Assembly (NCBI GenBank): GCA_028554755.1
Contig: JAPTOF010000025.1
Span: 186,001 to 250,000, forward strand
Reading direction: 5' to 3'
DNA: 64,000 nt
From: Cordia subcordata
Lineage: Eukaryota; Streptophyta; Magnoliopsida; Boraginales; Cordiaceae
Shown here: positions 35,726 through 45,952 of the stretch, piece after piece
Numbering within the stretch: the stretch's first letter is position 1
Layout of the letters: each line of letters opens with the position of its first letter
Notes under the pieces: model-generated
Seen by the model: the letters and a program-made list of their open reading frames with translations, nothing else
Told to the model about the DNA's origin: nothing
The model's database searches: none
Position numbers and translations under genes: made by a program

Positions 35726-37074
35726 TTTTTTTTTTTTGCGGGTTAAGAAAGTTTAAATTTCAACGCAATTTTGGTACATCCAAATGTTACCCCTCAAACC
35801 TAATCAAATACAACAATACAAAGAAAAGCACAAAGTTTGAGGGGTAGAGCAAAAGAAAAAGGGGGTTACAACCCATTACAAATGAATTTTCCTAGCATAA
35901 AAGAAGTGACAAAAACCAAGCAAGGAAACAAAGAAGAAACAAGGAAAAGAAAGAACCAATCAAGTACTCGGGTGGGAAAGCGGTGAATCCAAAGCACCCG
36001 AGGGACCACCATCCCTAAGATCTTCAAATAAACCAAAATTCCCATCCTCAAGTCCATCTTTCTCAACATGTTCTACCGAATCAGCAACTTCAGCCCCAAT
36101 ATTCACAAATTGTGTGGTCTTCAAATCCACCTCTATATTTCCTTCATTATGGGCAGCAAGCTCAAAATCTTTACTTGAGACACCATCATCTTTCCTCAAT
36201 GGCATATTTCTTTCTTCAACAACACAATTTGAATCTTCATTTGCAATGCTTGTCTCATTATTTTCCTTGCCAAAGCACTCTCCATATGATATGTTGACTT
36301 GGTTAATATTTGCATTTCCTTCATCAGCCCTAAGAGCTTCAAATTGGTTAAGGGAATGTGCACGTGTAATGGTAGACATGGCGCCAATTCGCTGTCGTCT
36401 TTTATCCTCGACCACTTTCCATTCATATTGAGAACGGGGGTTCCTTGCTTCATTTGCTTTCTTCTTATCAAACGACTTTTGAATCCCCATTGAATTTTTT
36501 GGGCAAGATGCAAGATTGTGTCCAATCACTTTGCAACTAGTGCATTTTAGAGGCTTCCAAGCGTATTCAATATCAATCTTTGCCCAAGAGCCATCTCTAA
36601 GTCGGACAAAGGTGTATTCCGGCAAATCTTTTTCAAGGTTAACTTCAATACAAACTCGAGCAAATCCAACAAAAGTACGTGATTGTGTGAGAGAATCCAT
36701 TTGAAGAGGTGTTCCAATTGTGCTAGCAATATAACTAAGCCCCCTTCTAGTCATCAAACTACATGGAACATTTCTTAATTTCACCCAAAGAGGGATTTTA
36801 TCCCATTCAAAATTAAAGATTTGAGCATCCAAGTTCCATTTTCGAAGCAACAAAGGCCTAAAATTAACATGCCATAATTGTTCAAGGGCTTTGTCACAAA
36901 CTTCTTCACTTTCGAATTGAAAGATGAAGAGACCATTCAAGCAAGTCTTAATCTCAACATGACAAAATACTTTCCAATGGTTATCAACAAACTTCCTAAT
37001 CAAGAAGAAAGGAGAGGGTCTTTCAAGAAATTGATCAAGTAAACAATGCTTCCAACAACTATCTCCTTCCTCAA
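35726..37074 (-). mobile_element. ORF1-only element H2, 5'-truncated, nested in H1
   Basis: About 1.35 kb. Poly(A) is seen as the T-run from 35724, 3' end CTTTCTTAACCCGC. The TSD is AGATGAATGCTTACTT (35710-35725 and 37075-37090), no mismatch. Truncated at the start of the DUF4283 domain. A 220-bp 3' UTR (35740-35959) follows the stop. It belongs to the same class as H1 but to a different subfamily by 3' UTR and protein sequence. Confidence 0.87.
35960..37074 (-). pseudogene. H2 ORF1 fragment: DUF4283, intact CCHC, long tail
   Basis: Open from the 5' truncation to the stop at 35960 with at most one frame change near 37010. DUF4283 landmarks: FLIRKFVDNHWKVFCHVEIK, GLFIFQFESEEVCDKALEQL, VPCSLMTRRGLSYIASTIGT, TQSRTFVGFARVCIEVNLEK. 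The knuckle CTSCKVIGHNLASC is intact. A tail of about 170 residues, rich in Asn/Glu/Asp, follows. The coding part is well preserved for a truncated copy, which fits a recent insertion and the perfect TSD. Confidence 0.83.
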
Positions 37075-37561
37075 AGATGAATGCTTACTTGCCGCAGCTG
37101 ATTACTCATTTTGCTTAAAAGATGAGGCCGAAAATCCCATGTTGCTTTATTGGTTGAGATCCATGCAAGAGTTGGTTGAAAACTCCTCTTCCTCCATTAA
37201 AGATGAATGTTCAGCCATGGCATGTGAAGTTTCAGAAAATCCAGCCCCATTTCCTACTTGTTCATTAAAATTTTGAGAGATTTCTTCATAGGATTCTTTA
37301 AGTTTTTCCTTGATAGCCTTGATCCTAGCACTTTTATGGGAAGAAGTGTGATTTTTCTTCTTAGGCATGGTTGAAAGATGAATTTAAGAAGATAAAGTTT
37401 GGAAATTGAGTGTAGTAACTCTAGAGAGAAGGGAGAGCATATTTCTAGAGAGAGAAATTTTTTGATCCAAGAGAGTTACTCCATCCCACAAATTTTTGGG
37501 GAAAACCAAAAGCCAAAAGAGTATTCTCAATGAAGTTCCAATTTTTTGCGTACGACCTTTT

Positions 37562-38126
37562 CATCTTTTGTAGGGGAAACTTGGAGTCCATAAATCGCAT
37601 TTTGGAAATTTTGAAGGAGTACCACTGGTTCTGAGGACTCAAGGTAAACAGCAACAAAAGTGATGCATTCTTTGGGGGTGTTTCACAAAATGTTAGGCAA
37701 CTCATCCTCGGAAAACTTGACTTTCAAGAAGGTCAATTGCCTATAAGGTACTTAGGTGTGCCTTTGGTCACCTGCAAACTTCGAAAAGGAGATTGTGGAC
37801 CTCTCTTGGAAAAATTTAATGGGAGAATTGAGCAATGGACAACTAAGTGGCTTTCTTATGCGGGAAGACTTCTCCTCATCAAATCCACTCTTCAACAAAT
37901 TTGTTCATATTGGGCTAGAAACTTACTCATACCTAAATGCATCATCAAGGAAATTGAATCAAAGTCTAGTGCCTTCCTTTGGAGAGACACGGGTGCGAGG
38001 ATTGCTTGGAACAACATTTGTATGCCACAGGATGAGGGTGGCTTGGGAGTTAGATCTACTGGAGAAATCAACCACACTTACTTCATCATGGTTTTTTAGA
38101 GAATGTATGCTCACCGGACACACTTT
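37562..38126 (+). pseudogene. Array unit 3: RT end and thumb
   Basis: Resumes after the TSD at TCATCTTTTGTAGG. It carries the SNKSDAFFGG stretch with a TGA near 37632, then an open frame from 37737 with RYLGVPLVTCKLRKGDCGPLLEKFNG. Here the usual AAAAAAATTAATGG is AAAAATTTAATGG, so this is the one unit where the LLEK site stays in frame. TGG to TAG near 38097 (MVF stop) is shared with the next junction at 44164. Joins ORF1 at 38126. Confidence 0.83.
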
Positions 38127-39706
38127 GTGTGAAAATGAAGAATGTTCCCTTTGTCTTTGGTCAAAAAGAGGCTTTAGCTATTTAGGCTCCTTCATTGGGA
38201 AACCAATCCAAATTGATGCTCTTACGGAATCAAGGAGGAATCTTGAACATGCGAGAATTTGCGTTGAGGTTAAGTTGGAGGAAAAATCACCGGATGAAAT
38301 TTTCCCAAAGTTAAGGGATGGAACAAGAACTCGGGTTTGCGTGGAATACGCGTAGAAACTGAGTGTTTGCACTCATTGTAAGATGGTAGGTCACTTGGTT
38401 GATCAATGTCCGTCAAGACCAAACTTGCTGCCACAAAAAACTCAAGACACAAAGATGCCTCGAGACTCAAAAACATTGGATACATGGAAAGTGGTTGGGA
38501 AAAGAAAGGGGTCCAAGGAAGGAAGTGATCCACGACTTGAGAAGCAAGAAGAGATTTCATCTACTTCTAAAGCAAGACAAGATGATGAAGGAGAGTTTGT
38601 TGAGCCATCTCCACCAAGGATGGTACAAAAATAGCAACCAAAAGAATCAAATTCTTTCAAAGCAGTTGATAAGTTTAAAAATGGAGAGGATGAAGAAATT
38701 GAGCATACAATAAACTATAGCAGCTGAGGATGAGCAAAATTCTTAAGGAAATGATGCTTTGGACCCGAGGTCCAATCCCCCCTCTTGAGAAATGATTGGT
38801 TCTTGGAATATTTGGGGTCTAAACTCCCCTCGCAAACAAAAAGAAGTGAAGGCTTGAATGAGCAAGCACAAATTGGATAGTTTTTGTTTTTTGGAAACCA
38901 AGGTCAATGAGAACAATGCCATTGCCAACTATTTCAGCACCTTGGGTTTTGCTAATCACACGAATGAGAATATAAGAGGAAGACTTTGGCTCTTTTGGAG
39001 AAATCATCTCAAAATCAACATCCTTGATGGCATGGAACAAGGTATTCGTTGTCATCTCTCCATTGCTGCTAATTGCTCTTTTTTCATTGGATTTATCTAT
39101 GGAAAGAACACTCCCTCATCGAGGAGATTGCTTTGGAAAAAAATTAAAATTTGGAGTGATTGGTGTCTGGATGGTCCCCTTTGCATTATGGGTGATTTCA
39201 ATGAAATCCTTCATGATGGGGATAGATCCACTTCCTGGAGTATTCCATCTAGTGCATATGATTTCAAACAATGTGTCGCTCAAGCCAAATTACACGAAAT
39301 AAGAGCTTTTGATCCGCACTTCGCATGGTCCAACCGACGCTCACATGGAAACTACATTGCAAGCAAAATCGATCGGGCACTCGTTAATTCACAACAGATG
39401 GGGCACATGGAGAACTCTTTCCTCTTGGTTGACAATCCCGGTATTTCAGATCATTGCCCTCTCATTTTGCATACCAATTTGATCATGCATTCCTCCCCAA
39501 AGCCATTCAAATTCTACAATGCATGGACATCTCATGAATTCTTTTTACCTTTTGTGGAAAAGCATTGGAGTGCGTTGGTTTTTGCAGTCCAATTTTCTTT
39601 TTATTCCAAAAGCAAAAGTATCTCAAGAAGGCATTGAAGGAGTTTGATAAGACTTATTACTCTTGGATCCCACATCAAATTGGTCACCACAAGGATAACC
39701 TCAGAT
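38127..39706 (+). pseudogene. Array unit 4: ORF1 second half and endonuclease
   Basis: DUF4283 half (GFSYLGSFIGKPIQIDALTE) ends at TAG in EYAWK (38353-38355). The knuckle region follows in frame 38383-38634 (MVGHLVDQC). ATGA overlap at 38792. Endonuclease open 38858-39637 (FCFLETKVNENNAI, MGDFNEILHDGDRS, SKIDRALVNSQQ, SDHCPLIL) after the type II TGA. One base is lost near 39585 (VF/GSP). It ends in the linker at CCTCAGAT, the H3 target. Confidence 0.85.
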
Positions 39707-39817
39707 AGGTGAATTCATCACTAGAGTAAAATGCTCTCGCTTCTCACTAACTTGACCACCACCTTCCACCGTTGACCACCACTTTTCCACCACCATCCGC
39801 ATTTCTTTTCCTCTTTC

Positions 39818-42239
39818 ATGGGCAAAAAGAAATGATCCAGTGCATCCAAAACTAGAAAGAGTGCAAGACTTGCTGCAAAATCTGAACTTTGCAATTATGA
39901 AGAAGAAGAAGATTACACTTCAGATTCTATTATGGAGCTCAAAAATTCTTGTGACACCATTAACAAAGTCATGTCATGCTCTAATGAAAGGCATTCTAGT
40001 TCGGAAAGCTCTCTTCCCTTCTAATGTTCACGAGCTTGAAAGAAACCTTGATAATGCAAAACGTGAATTAGTGCAAAGCTTAGCTCGTAAGAACACTCCC
40101 ATTTCTAAATCTAGAGCTTCTATTTGTGGTAGTTCAGCAAGTTCGGGTTTTGGCACTAAAAATTTGCTTGCTAGTAATGATTTCCTTCCTAATGAGGTGT
40201 GTGATAAGCTTGATGATCCTTTGCTTCAAGAACTTGAACACCAATCAGCAATGGCTGTTCCTACGCCATCTTCCTTTTGTCTCAATGATAAAACTCTATC
40301 TTTGGGTCACACTTACTTCGAAGCAAAAAATGGTGAATATGGTACTCATAATAATCCTTGTGGCATGGAGAAGAATGTTTTTGCATCCTCTTTGATAATC
40401 AGCCATCAAATATCCAAGGATCAGTTCCAAAATCACATACGGATGGCTTGGTTTTGGAAGAAATGGCTTGTCAAACACTACCCGCAGTCCATGCTCTTTT
40501 TCAGCGGGTAATAACCATATGGCGATTCTTTTTCAGCTCAAAAGTACTCCTATTCAGCCTCTAAAGCTCAGAAGTCGACAACTCATCACAAGGCATTAAT
40601 TGGGGACGCGCTGCCCCTTGGTCCAAGCCGAAGGATAATGTAGCTGCCGGGAAAAGCTTTATCAACCAAATAACTTGGTCCGGATGCTTGTGAAGCAAAT
40701 ATTAAAAATGGTAGTGATTTTGAATCTCATTTCCCTCTCTTGCTTGCTCGGTCATGCCCTACATATTTGAGTCAACCTTCCAATACACTATCCCCTCATG
40801 ATATGGAAGCCAAGTCAGATTCTAAAGCCAAGTCAGCCCCCTCTCATTTTTATTTTGACGGGAATTTACCTCCAGAAGGTCAACACTTTGCTCATCTCCA
40901 ACAAGCTAATCCCACGCTAGCTCCTACTAATGATGAGCCACAACAAGTTTGTAATTCCCAATCTACAACAAATATGGCAAGGAATTTGGAAAACAATTGG
41001 AAACAAAAATGCTTTGGAGACTCTTCTCATGGCAATAGGGCAAATTGGAATATTGGTAACCAAGTGCAGCCAAATCAAAATGCTTTTCAACAGCAAGCTT
41101 GGAAATCAAATAAGGATTGGCAAGGCACTTTTGTTGGTAATCTTTCTCACTCTACTAAGCTCGATTTTGTTGAACCTTTCATTGACAATGATTTCATTGG
41201 AGCCATCCCACCCGATGAGGTTTACCTTGAAGGGGATGATTACTACAAACATTGCCTTATAGGCCAATTCCTTGAAAAACCCCCACCCTTCTTCCTTATT
41301 TGGAGAATGGTAGATGTCCATTGGAAATTGTTTGGTAGAGTTGAAATCAAATCAGCTGAAAATGGGCTTTTTGTGTTTAAATTTGAAAATGAAAACTTTT
41401 GTGAGCTTGTTCTTGAGCAAATGTGGCATGTAAATCACCGTCCCTTCTTGCTTAGACGATGGGATTCAAATGCTCAACTCATGCACTTTAGCTGGGAAAA
41501 AGTTCCTCTTTGGGTGAAGCTCCATAATGTCCCTTGCTCCTTGATCACTAGAAGAGGACTTAGTTATGTGGTTAGCACGCTTGGCATTCCTATTCAAATG
41601 GACAAGTTAACGGAATCCCGAACCTTCGTGGGATTTGTTCGTGTTTGCATTGAGATGGATTTATCCAAGAGCCTCTCGGATTTTACATTTGTAAAACTTA
41701 GGAATGGAGAATGGGCTAGGATTGAAGTGGAGTACGCATGGAAACCCGTGGTTTGTCCTTCGTGCAAGATTGTTGGTCATAGTCTTTCTTCATGTCCAAA
41801 TGCCACTCAAGTTAATGTATCCCAACAAAATTCTCGATTTGTTAAGAAAGAGGGTGAATGGAAGAATCCCAAGTCAAAGACAATATGGAGGAAAGTCACG
41901 AATGTGAATCATACACCATTTGCTAGTGTCGTCATCAAGTCTAAAGTTGTTAATGAAGCAAATGAGAAAAACGACTTTCCGAGCACCATGGAAGGAAGTA
42001 GTTTTGCTGCCCTTAATGCATATGAAAATGGTAATGAAGTTGCTTCACTTGAGACTCGAGTTGATGAGGATAACTTGAACAAGAACGAGATTGGAAATAA
42101 AGTGACTAAAGGAGATGATTTTGATGTTGCTGATTTCGATGTTCAAATTCTTGATAAAGCCAATGAAGTTCATTTGAATGAAGAACAATGGAACGTTGAG
42201 CAAGGCAATAGGGTGGGAACAATTTCTGGCCATATTTGA
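39818..42239 (+). pseudogene. H3 ORF1: DUF4283 and CCHC, open for 499 codons at its end
   Basis: Starts MGKKK at 39818, then an in-frame TGA at once. The N-terminal part has KTRKSARLAAK and RELVQSLARKN with frameshifts near 40020 and 40500-40740. From 40740 the frame is open to the stop at 42239. DUF4283 (about 41115-41720; TKLDFVEPFIDNDFIGAIPP, HCLIGQFLEKPPPFFLI, VEIKSAENGLFVFKFENE, VPLWVKLHNVPCSLITRRGL) is followed by the intact knuckle CPSCKIVGHSLSSC (about 41755-41800) and a long acidic tail with DVADFDVQ. The tail motif recurs in H1. Confidence 0.85.
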
Positions 42240-42453
42240 TCACACTTGGTTTGTTCTCATTGTACTTTCTTTTTGGAACTTGTTTGTTTGTTTTTGATTA
42301 ACTTTTGTTGGTTTGGGAGACTCTCCCCTCTTTGTATTTTCTTGCCTCTCAAGCCTTGATTTGATTGAATTGCTGTATCCATGGCTTGAGGGTTTTAAAT
42401 GGCTTGTGTCCATATTTGCGATTAATAAAAACTTACTTAATCCGCAAAAAAAA
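42240..42453 (+). other. H3 3' UTR and poly(A)
   Basis: About 200 bp, T-rich, without coding signal, ending ATAAAAACTTACTTAATCCGC and A(10). The last 14 bases before the tail are the 3'-terminal motif shared in variant form by LINE families C, D, E and B. This is the likely recognition site for the RT (inference from other stringent-type LINEs). Confidence 0.65.
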
Positions 42454-42469
42454 AAGGATAACCTCAGAT

Positions 42470-44194
42470 TGGTGCAAGTTGACATTCTCAATGGGTTTGT
42501 TAATGAGTAGAACATTAACCAAAAAAAGGAGATCATGTTGAAGATTGAAGAACCTGAGAGCATTCATAAACACATGCCCCACCAAAAATCTAGACTCCAA
42601 CGGATTAAGCATGATGACACAAATTCAAGCTTCTTTCACAATATTATAAAAGGAAGGAGAAGCAAGAGCACTATTACTGCTATTATGAATGATGATGGCA
42701 CTCTCCTTACCTCTTGTAAGGATATCAAGGCTGAATTCATTTCCTACTTCAAGCATCTCCTTGGTACTCCAAAGTCTACACATGCCAATGTGAACACCAT
42801 CAAAGGTATTCTTGGGAAAACTACTGGGGAGGATCTCTCGACCAACCTTGCTGCTCCTATCTCCTTGGACAAGATCAACAACACTCTCTTCTCCATTAAT
42901 CCCAACAAAAGTCCGGGCTCGGATGGATTTACCTCACATTTCTATATGAATGCTTGGAATATTGTGGGTGGTGACGTTCTCAATGCTATTAGCTCCTTTT
43001 TCACACCTCTAAGAAGCTCATTAAAGAGGTAAATGCAGCATATATTGCTCTTGTACCTAAAGTCCATAACCACACAAAGGTTAAAGACTTTAGGCCCATT
43101 TCTTGTTGCAATACCATTTACAAATGTATTTCCAAGATCCTTGCAAATAGAATTAAAGCTTGCCTACCTTCTATTATTTCCTGGAATCAGTCTGCTTTTA
43201 TTGAAGGAAGGCTCATCAACGAGAACATTCTTGTTGCTCATGACATATTTAGAGGCTATTCTAGAGCACATATCTCTCCAAGATGTGCTTTGAAAGTTGA
43301 CATCATGAAAGCATTTGACTCTCTTAGTTGGGATTTTATTGAAACTACTCTTCATGCTTTTGGTTTTCCAAGCACCTTTATTGGATGGATTATGGCATGT
43401 ATTACCACTCCTAGTTTCTCCATCTCCGTTAATGGAAGTCTTGAAGGGTTTTGCAAAGGGGCAAATGGAATTAGGCAAGGTGATCCTCTCTCCCCCTGTA
43501 TCTTTGTTATTCATATGGAAGTTCTTTCATCCATGCTTAACAAGCTTGAGCATAACCCAAGTTTTGGGTACCATCCCAAATGTGCAAAACTGAAGCGAAA
43601 TCACATTTGCTTTGCGGATGACCTTTTCATCTATTGTAAGGGAAACTTGGAGTCCATAAATCGCATTTTGGAAATTTTGAAGGAGTACCACTGGTTCTCG
43701 GGACTCAAGGTAAACAGCGACAAAAGTGATGCATTCTTTGGGGGTGTTTCACAAAATGTTAAGCAACTCATCCTCGGAAAACTTGACTTTCAAGAAGGTC
43801 AATTGCCTATAAGGTACTTAGGTGTGCCTTTGGTCACCCGCAAACTTCGAAAAGGAGATTGTGGACCTCTCTTGGAAAAAAATTAATGGGAGAATTGAGC
43901 AATGGACAACTAAGTGGCTTTCTTATGCGGGAAGACTTCTCCTCATCAAATCCACTCTTCAACAAATTTGTGCATATTGGGCTAGAAACTTACTCATACC
44001 TAAATGCATCATCAAGGAAATTGAATCAAAGTCTAGTGCCTTCCTTTGGAGAGACACGGGTGCGAGGATTGCTTGGAACAACATTTGTATGCCACAGGAT
44101 GAGGGTGGCTTGGGAGTTAGATCTACTGGAGAAATCAACCACACTTACTTCATCATGGTTTTTTAGAGAATGTATGCTCACCGGGACACACTTT
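42470..44194 (+). pseudogene. Array unit 4: linker and RT
   Basis: Linker with the shared TAG (42508-42510), then open 42535-43032 (NNTLFSINPNKSPGSDGFTS, NAWNIVGGDVLNAISSFF) to the five-T frameshift. RT open 43290-43886 (KVDIMKAFDSLSWDF, GIRQGDPLSPC, ICFADDLFIYC, RYLGVPLVTRKLRKGD) to the shared LLEKN stop. The thumb follows in the fusion frame 43822-44166 and stops at TAG (FIMVF). Confidence 0.87.
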
Positions 44195-45952
44195 GTGTGA
44201 AAATGAAGAATGTTCCCCTTTGTCTTTGGTCAAAAAGAGGCTTTAGCTATTTAGGCTCCTTCATTGGGAAACCAATCCAAATTGATGCTCTTACGGAATC
44301 AAGGAGGAATCTTGAACATGCGAGAATTTGCGTTGAGGTTAAGTTGGAGGAAAAATCGCCGGATGAAATTTTCCCAAAGTTAAGGAATGGAACAAGAACT
44401 CGGGTTTGCGTGTAATACGCGTGGAAACCGAGTGTTTGCACTCATTGTAAGATGGTAGGTCACTTGGTTGATCAATGTCCGTCAAGACCAAACTTGCTGC
44501 CACAAAAAACTCAAGACACAAAGATGCCTCGAGACTCAAAAACATTGGATACATGGAAAGTGGTTGGGAAAAGAAAGGGGTCCAAGGAAGGAAGTGATCC
44601 ACGCTTTGAGAAGCAAGAAGAGATTTCATCTACTTCTAAAGCAAGACAAGATGATGAAGGAGAGTTTGTTGAGCCATCTTCACCAAGGATGGTACAAAAA
44701 TAGCAACCAAAAGAATCAAATTCTTTCAAAGCAGTTGATAAGTTTAAAAATGGAGAGGATGAAGAAATTGAGCATACAACAAACTATGGCAGCCACTCGG
44801 ATGAGCAAAATTCTGAAGGAAATGATGCTTTGGACCCGAGGTCCAATCCCCTCTTGAGAAATGATTGGTTCTTGGAATATTTGGGGTCTGAACTCCCCTC
44901 GCAAACAAAAAGAAGTGAAGGCTTGAATCAACAAGCACAAATTGGATAGTTTTTGTTTTTTGGAAACCAAGGTCAATGAGAACAATGCCATTGCCAACTA
45001 TTTCAGCACCTTGGGTTTTGCTAATCACACGGATGAGAATATAAGAGGAAGACTTTGGATCTTTTGGAGAAATCATCTCAAAATCAACATCCTTGGTGGC
45101 ATGGAACAAGGTATTCTTTGTCATCTCTCCATTGCTGCAAGTTGCTCTTTTTTCAATGGATTTATCTATGGAAAGAACACTCCCTCATCGAGGAGATTGC
45201 TTTGGAAAAAGATTAAAATTTGGAGTGATTGGTGTCTGGATGGTCCCCTTTGCATTATGGGTGATTTCAATGAAATCCTTCATGATGGGGATAGATCCAC
45301 TTCCTGGAGTATTCCATCTAGTGCATATGATTTCAAACAATGTGTTGCTCAAGCCAAATTACATGAAATAAGAGCTTTTGGTCCGCACTTCGCATGGTCC
45401 AACCGAAGCTCACATGGAAACTACATTGCAAGCAAAATCGATCGGGCACTCGTTAATTCACAACGGATGGGGCACATGGAGAACTCTTTCCTCTTGGTTG
45501 ACAATCCCGGTATTTCAGATCATTGCCCTCTCATTTTGCATACCAACTTGATCATGCATTCCTCCCCAAAGCCATTCAAATTCTACAATGCATGGACATC
45601 TCATGAATTCTTTTTACCTTTTGTGGAAAAGCATTGGTGTGCGCGGGTTTTTGGCAGTCCAATTTTCTTTTTATTCCAAAAGCAAAAGTATCTCAAGAAG
45701 GCATTGAAGGAGTTTGATAAGACTTATTACTCTTGCGTCCCACATCAAATTGGTCACCACAAGGATAACCTCAGATTGGTGCAAGTTGACATTCTCAACG
45801 GGTTTGTTAATGAGTAGAACATTAACCAGGAAAAGGAGATCATGTTGAAGATTGAAGAACCTGAGAGCATTCATAAACACATGCCCCACCAAAAATCTAG
45901 ACTCCAATGGATTAAGCATGATGACACAAATTCAAGCTTCTTTCACAATGTT
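44195..45952 (+). pseudogene. Array unit 5: ORF1 second half and endonuclease
   Basis: DUF4283 half open to a TAA at EYAWK (44413-44415), then the knuckle in frame 44452-44703 (MVGHLVDQC, EEISSTSKARQDDEGE) to TAG. ATGA overlap at 44861. Endonuclease open 44942-45817, 291 codons, the longest in the array (FCFLETKVNENN, MGDFNEILHDGDRSTSW, NYIASKIDRALVN, ISDHCPLILH, FKFYNAWTSHEFFLPF), ending at the shared TAG. Cut at TTTCACAATGTT by the next element. Confidence 0.87.

Larger units (their letters stand above)
33478..37368 (-). pseudogene. H1 ORF1: DUF4283 and zinc knuckle, broken, split by H2
   Basis: Starts at 37368 (MPKKKNHTSSHKSARIKA), stops at 37147 and is interrupted by H2. Later frames carry KKELVQSLSRKS (about 35600), EEFPLLCIQQS (about 35060), GNLMHSLKLDFHEPLVENG and HCFIGQFLDRPPPFFLL (34525 on). 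Then come NVPCALITRRGLSYIASTIG, LPDHTYVKLRNGDWAKIDIE and the intact knuckle CPSCKIVGHSLSMC (about 33880-33840). It ends with an acidic tail NVADLDVQQHENQNEGN at 33478. The region after the knuckle is longer than in the LINE ORF1s and ends in a true stop followed by a 3' UTR, not by ORF2. Confidence 0.8.
33186..37544 (-). mobile_element. ORF1-only element H1, full-length, with chimeric 5' end
   Basis: Reads leftward. The tail is a poly(A) seen as the T-run from 33182, 3' end CTTACTTAATCCGC. The TSD is TTTGCGGATGACCTTTT (33169-33185) against TTTGCGTACGACCTTTT (37545-37561), two mismatches. It holds one gene, ORF1, then about 290 bp of 3' UTR and the tail. No endonuclease or RT follows. A second element (H2) is nested at 35726-37074. 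At the 5' end, after the leader, about 75 bp of LINE RT sequence in the same sense precede the TSD. It looks like a half-LINE moved in trans. Confidence 0.83.
20890..38126 (+). repeat. Array unit 3 with two large insertions
   Basis: Junction to junction 17.2 kb. Subtracting the family B insertion with its TSD (about 9.58 kb) and the H1 block with its TSD (about 4.38 kb) leaves about 3.29 kb, matching the array period. Pieces of the unit: 20890-21694, 31271-33185 and 37562-38126. Type II bases throughout, including TGA before NKHKLD and IWG in place of IRG at the endonuclease start. Confidence 0.88.
39707..42453 (+). mobile_element. ORF1-only element H3, full-length
   Basis: TSD AAGGATAACCTCAGAT (39691-39706 and 42454-42469), no mismatch, with one or two A shared with the tail. 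Layout: 5' UTR of about 110 bp with TAAAATGCTCTCGCTTCTC near the start, ORF1 39818-42239, 3' UTR of about 200 bp, 3' end CTTACTTAATCCGC, A(10). The full length is 2.75 kb, less than half of a LINE, and no ORF2 sequence is present. This is the clearest case of a half-LINE: both ends are defined and the coding part is one ORF1. Confidence 0.88.
38127..44194 (+). repeat. Array unit 4
   Basis: Net length 3305 bp after removing element H3 plus one TSD copy (2763 bp). Pieces: 38127-39706 and 42470-44194. Type II. It shares the TAG at FWRMYA with the end of unit 3, evidence of close relationship between adjacent units. Confidence 0.9.

Noticed and set aside
33186..37544. H1 as an ordinary LINE with ORF2 lost by 5' truncation
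   Set aside because: Truncation removes the 5' side; here the ORF1 start and leader are kept and ORF2, which would lie on the 3' side, is missing, with an intact 3' UTR and tail.
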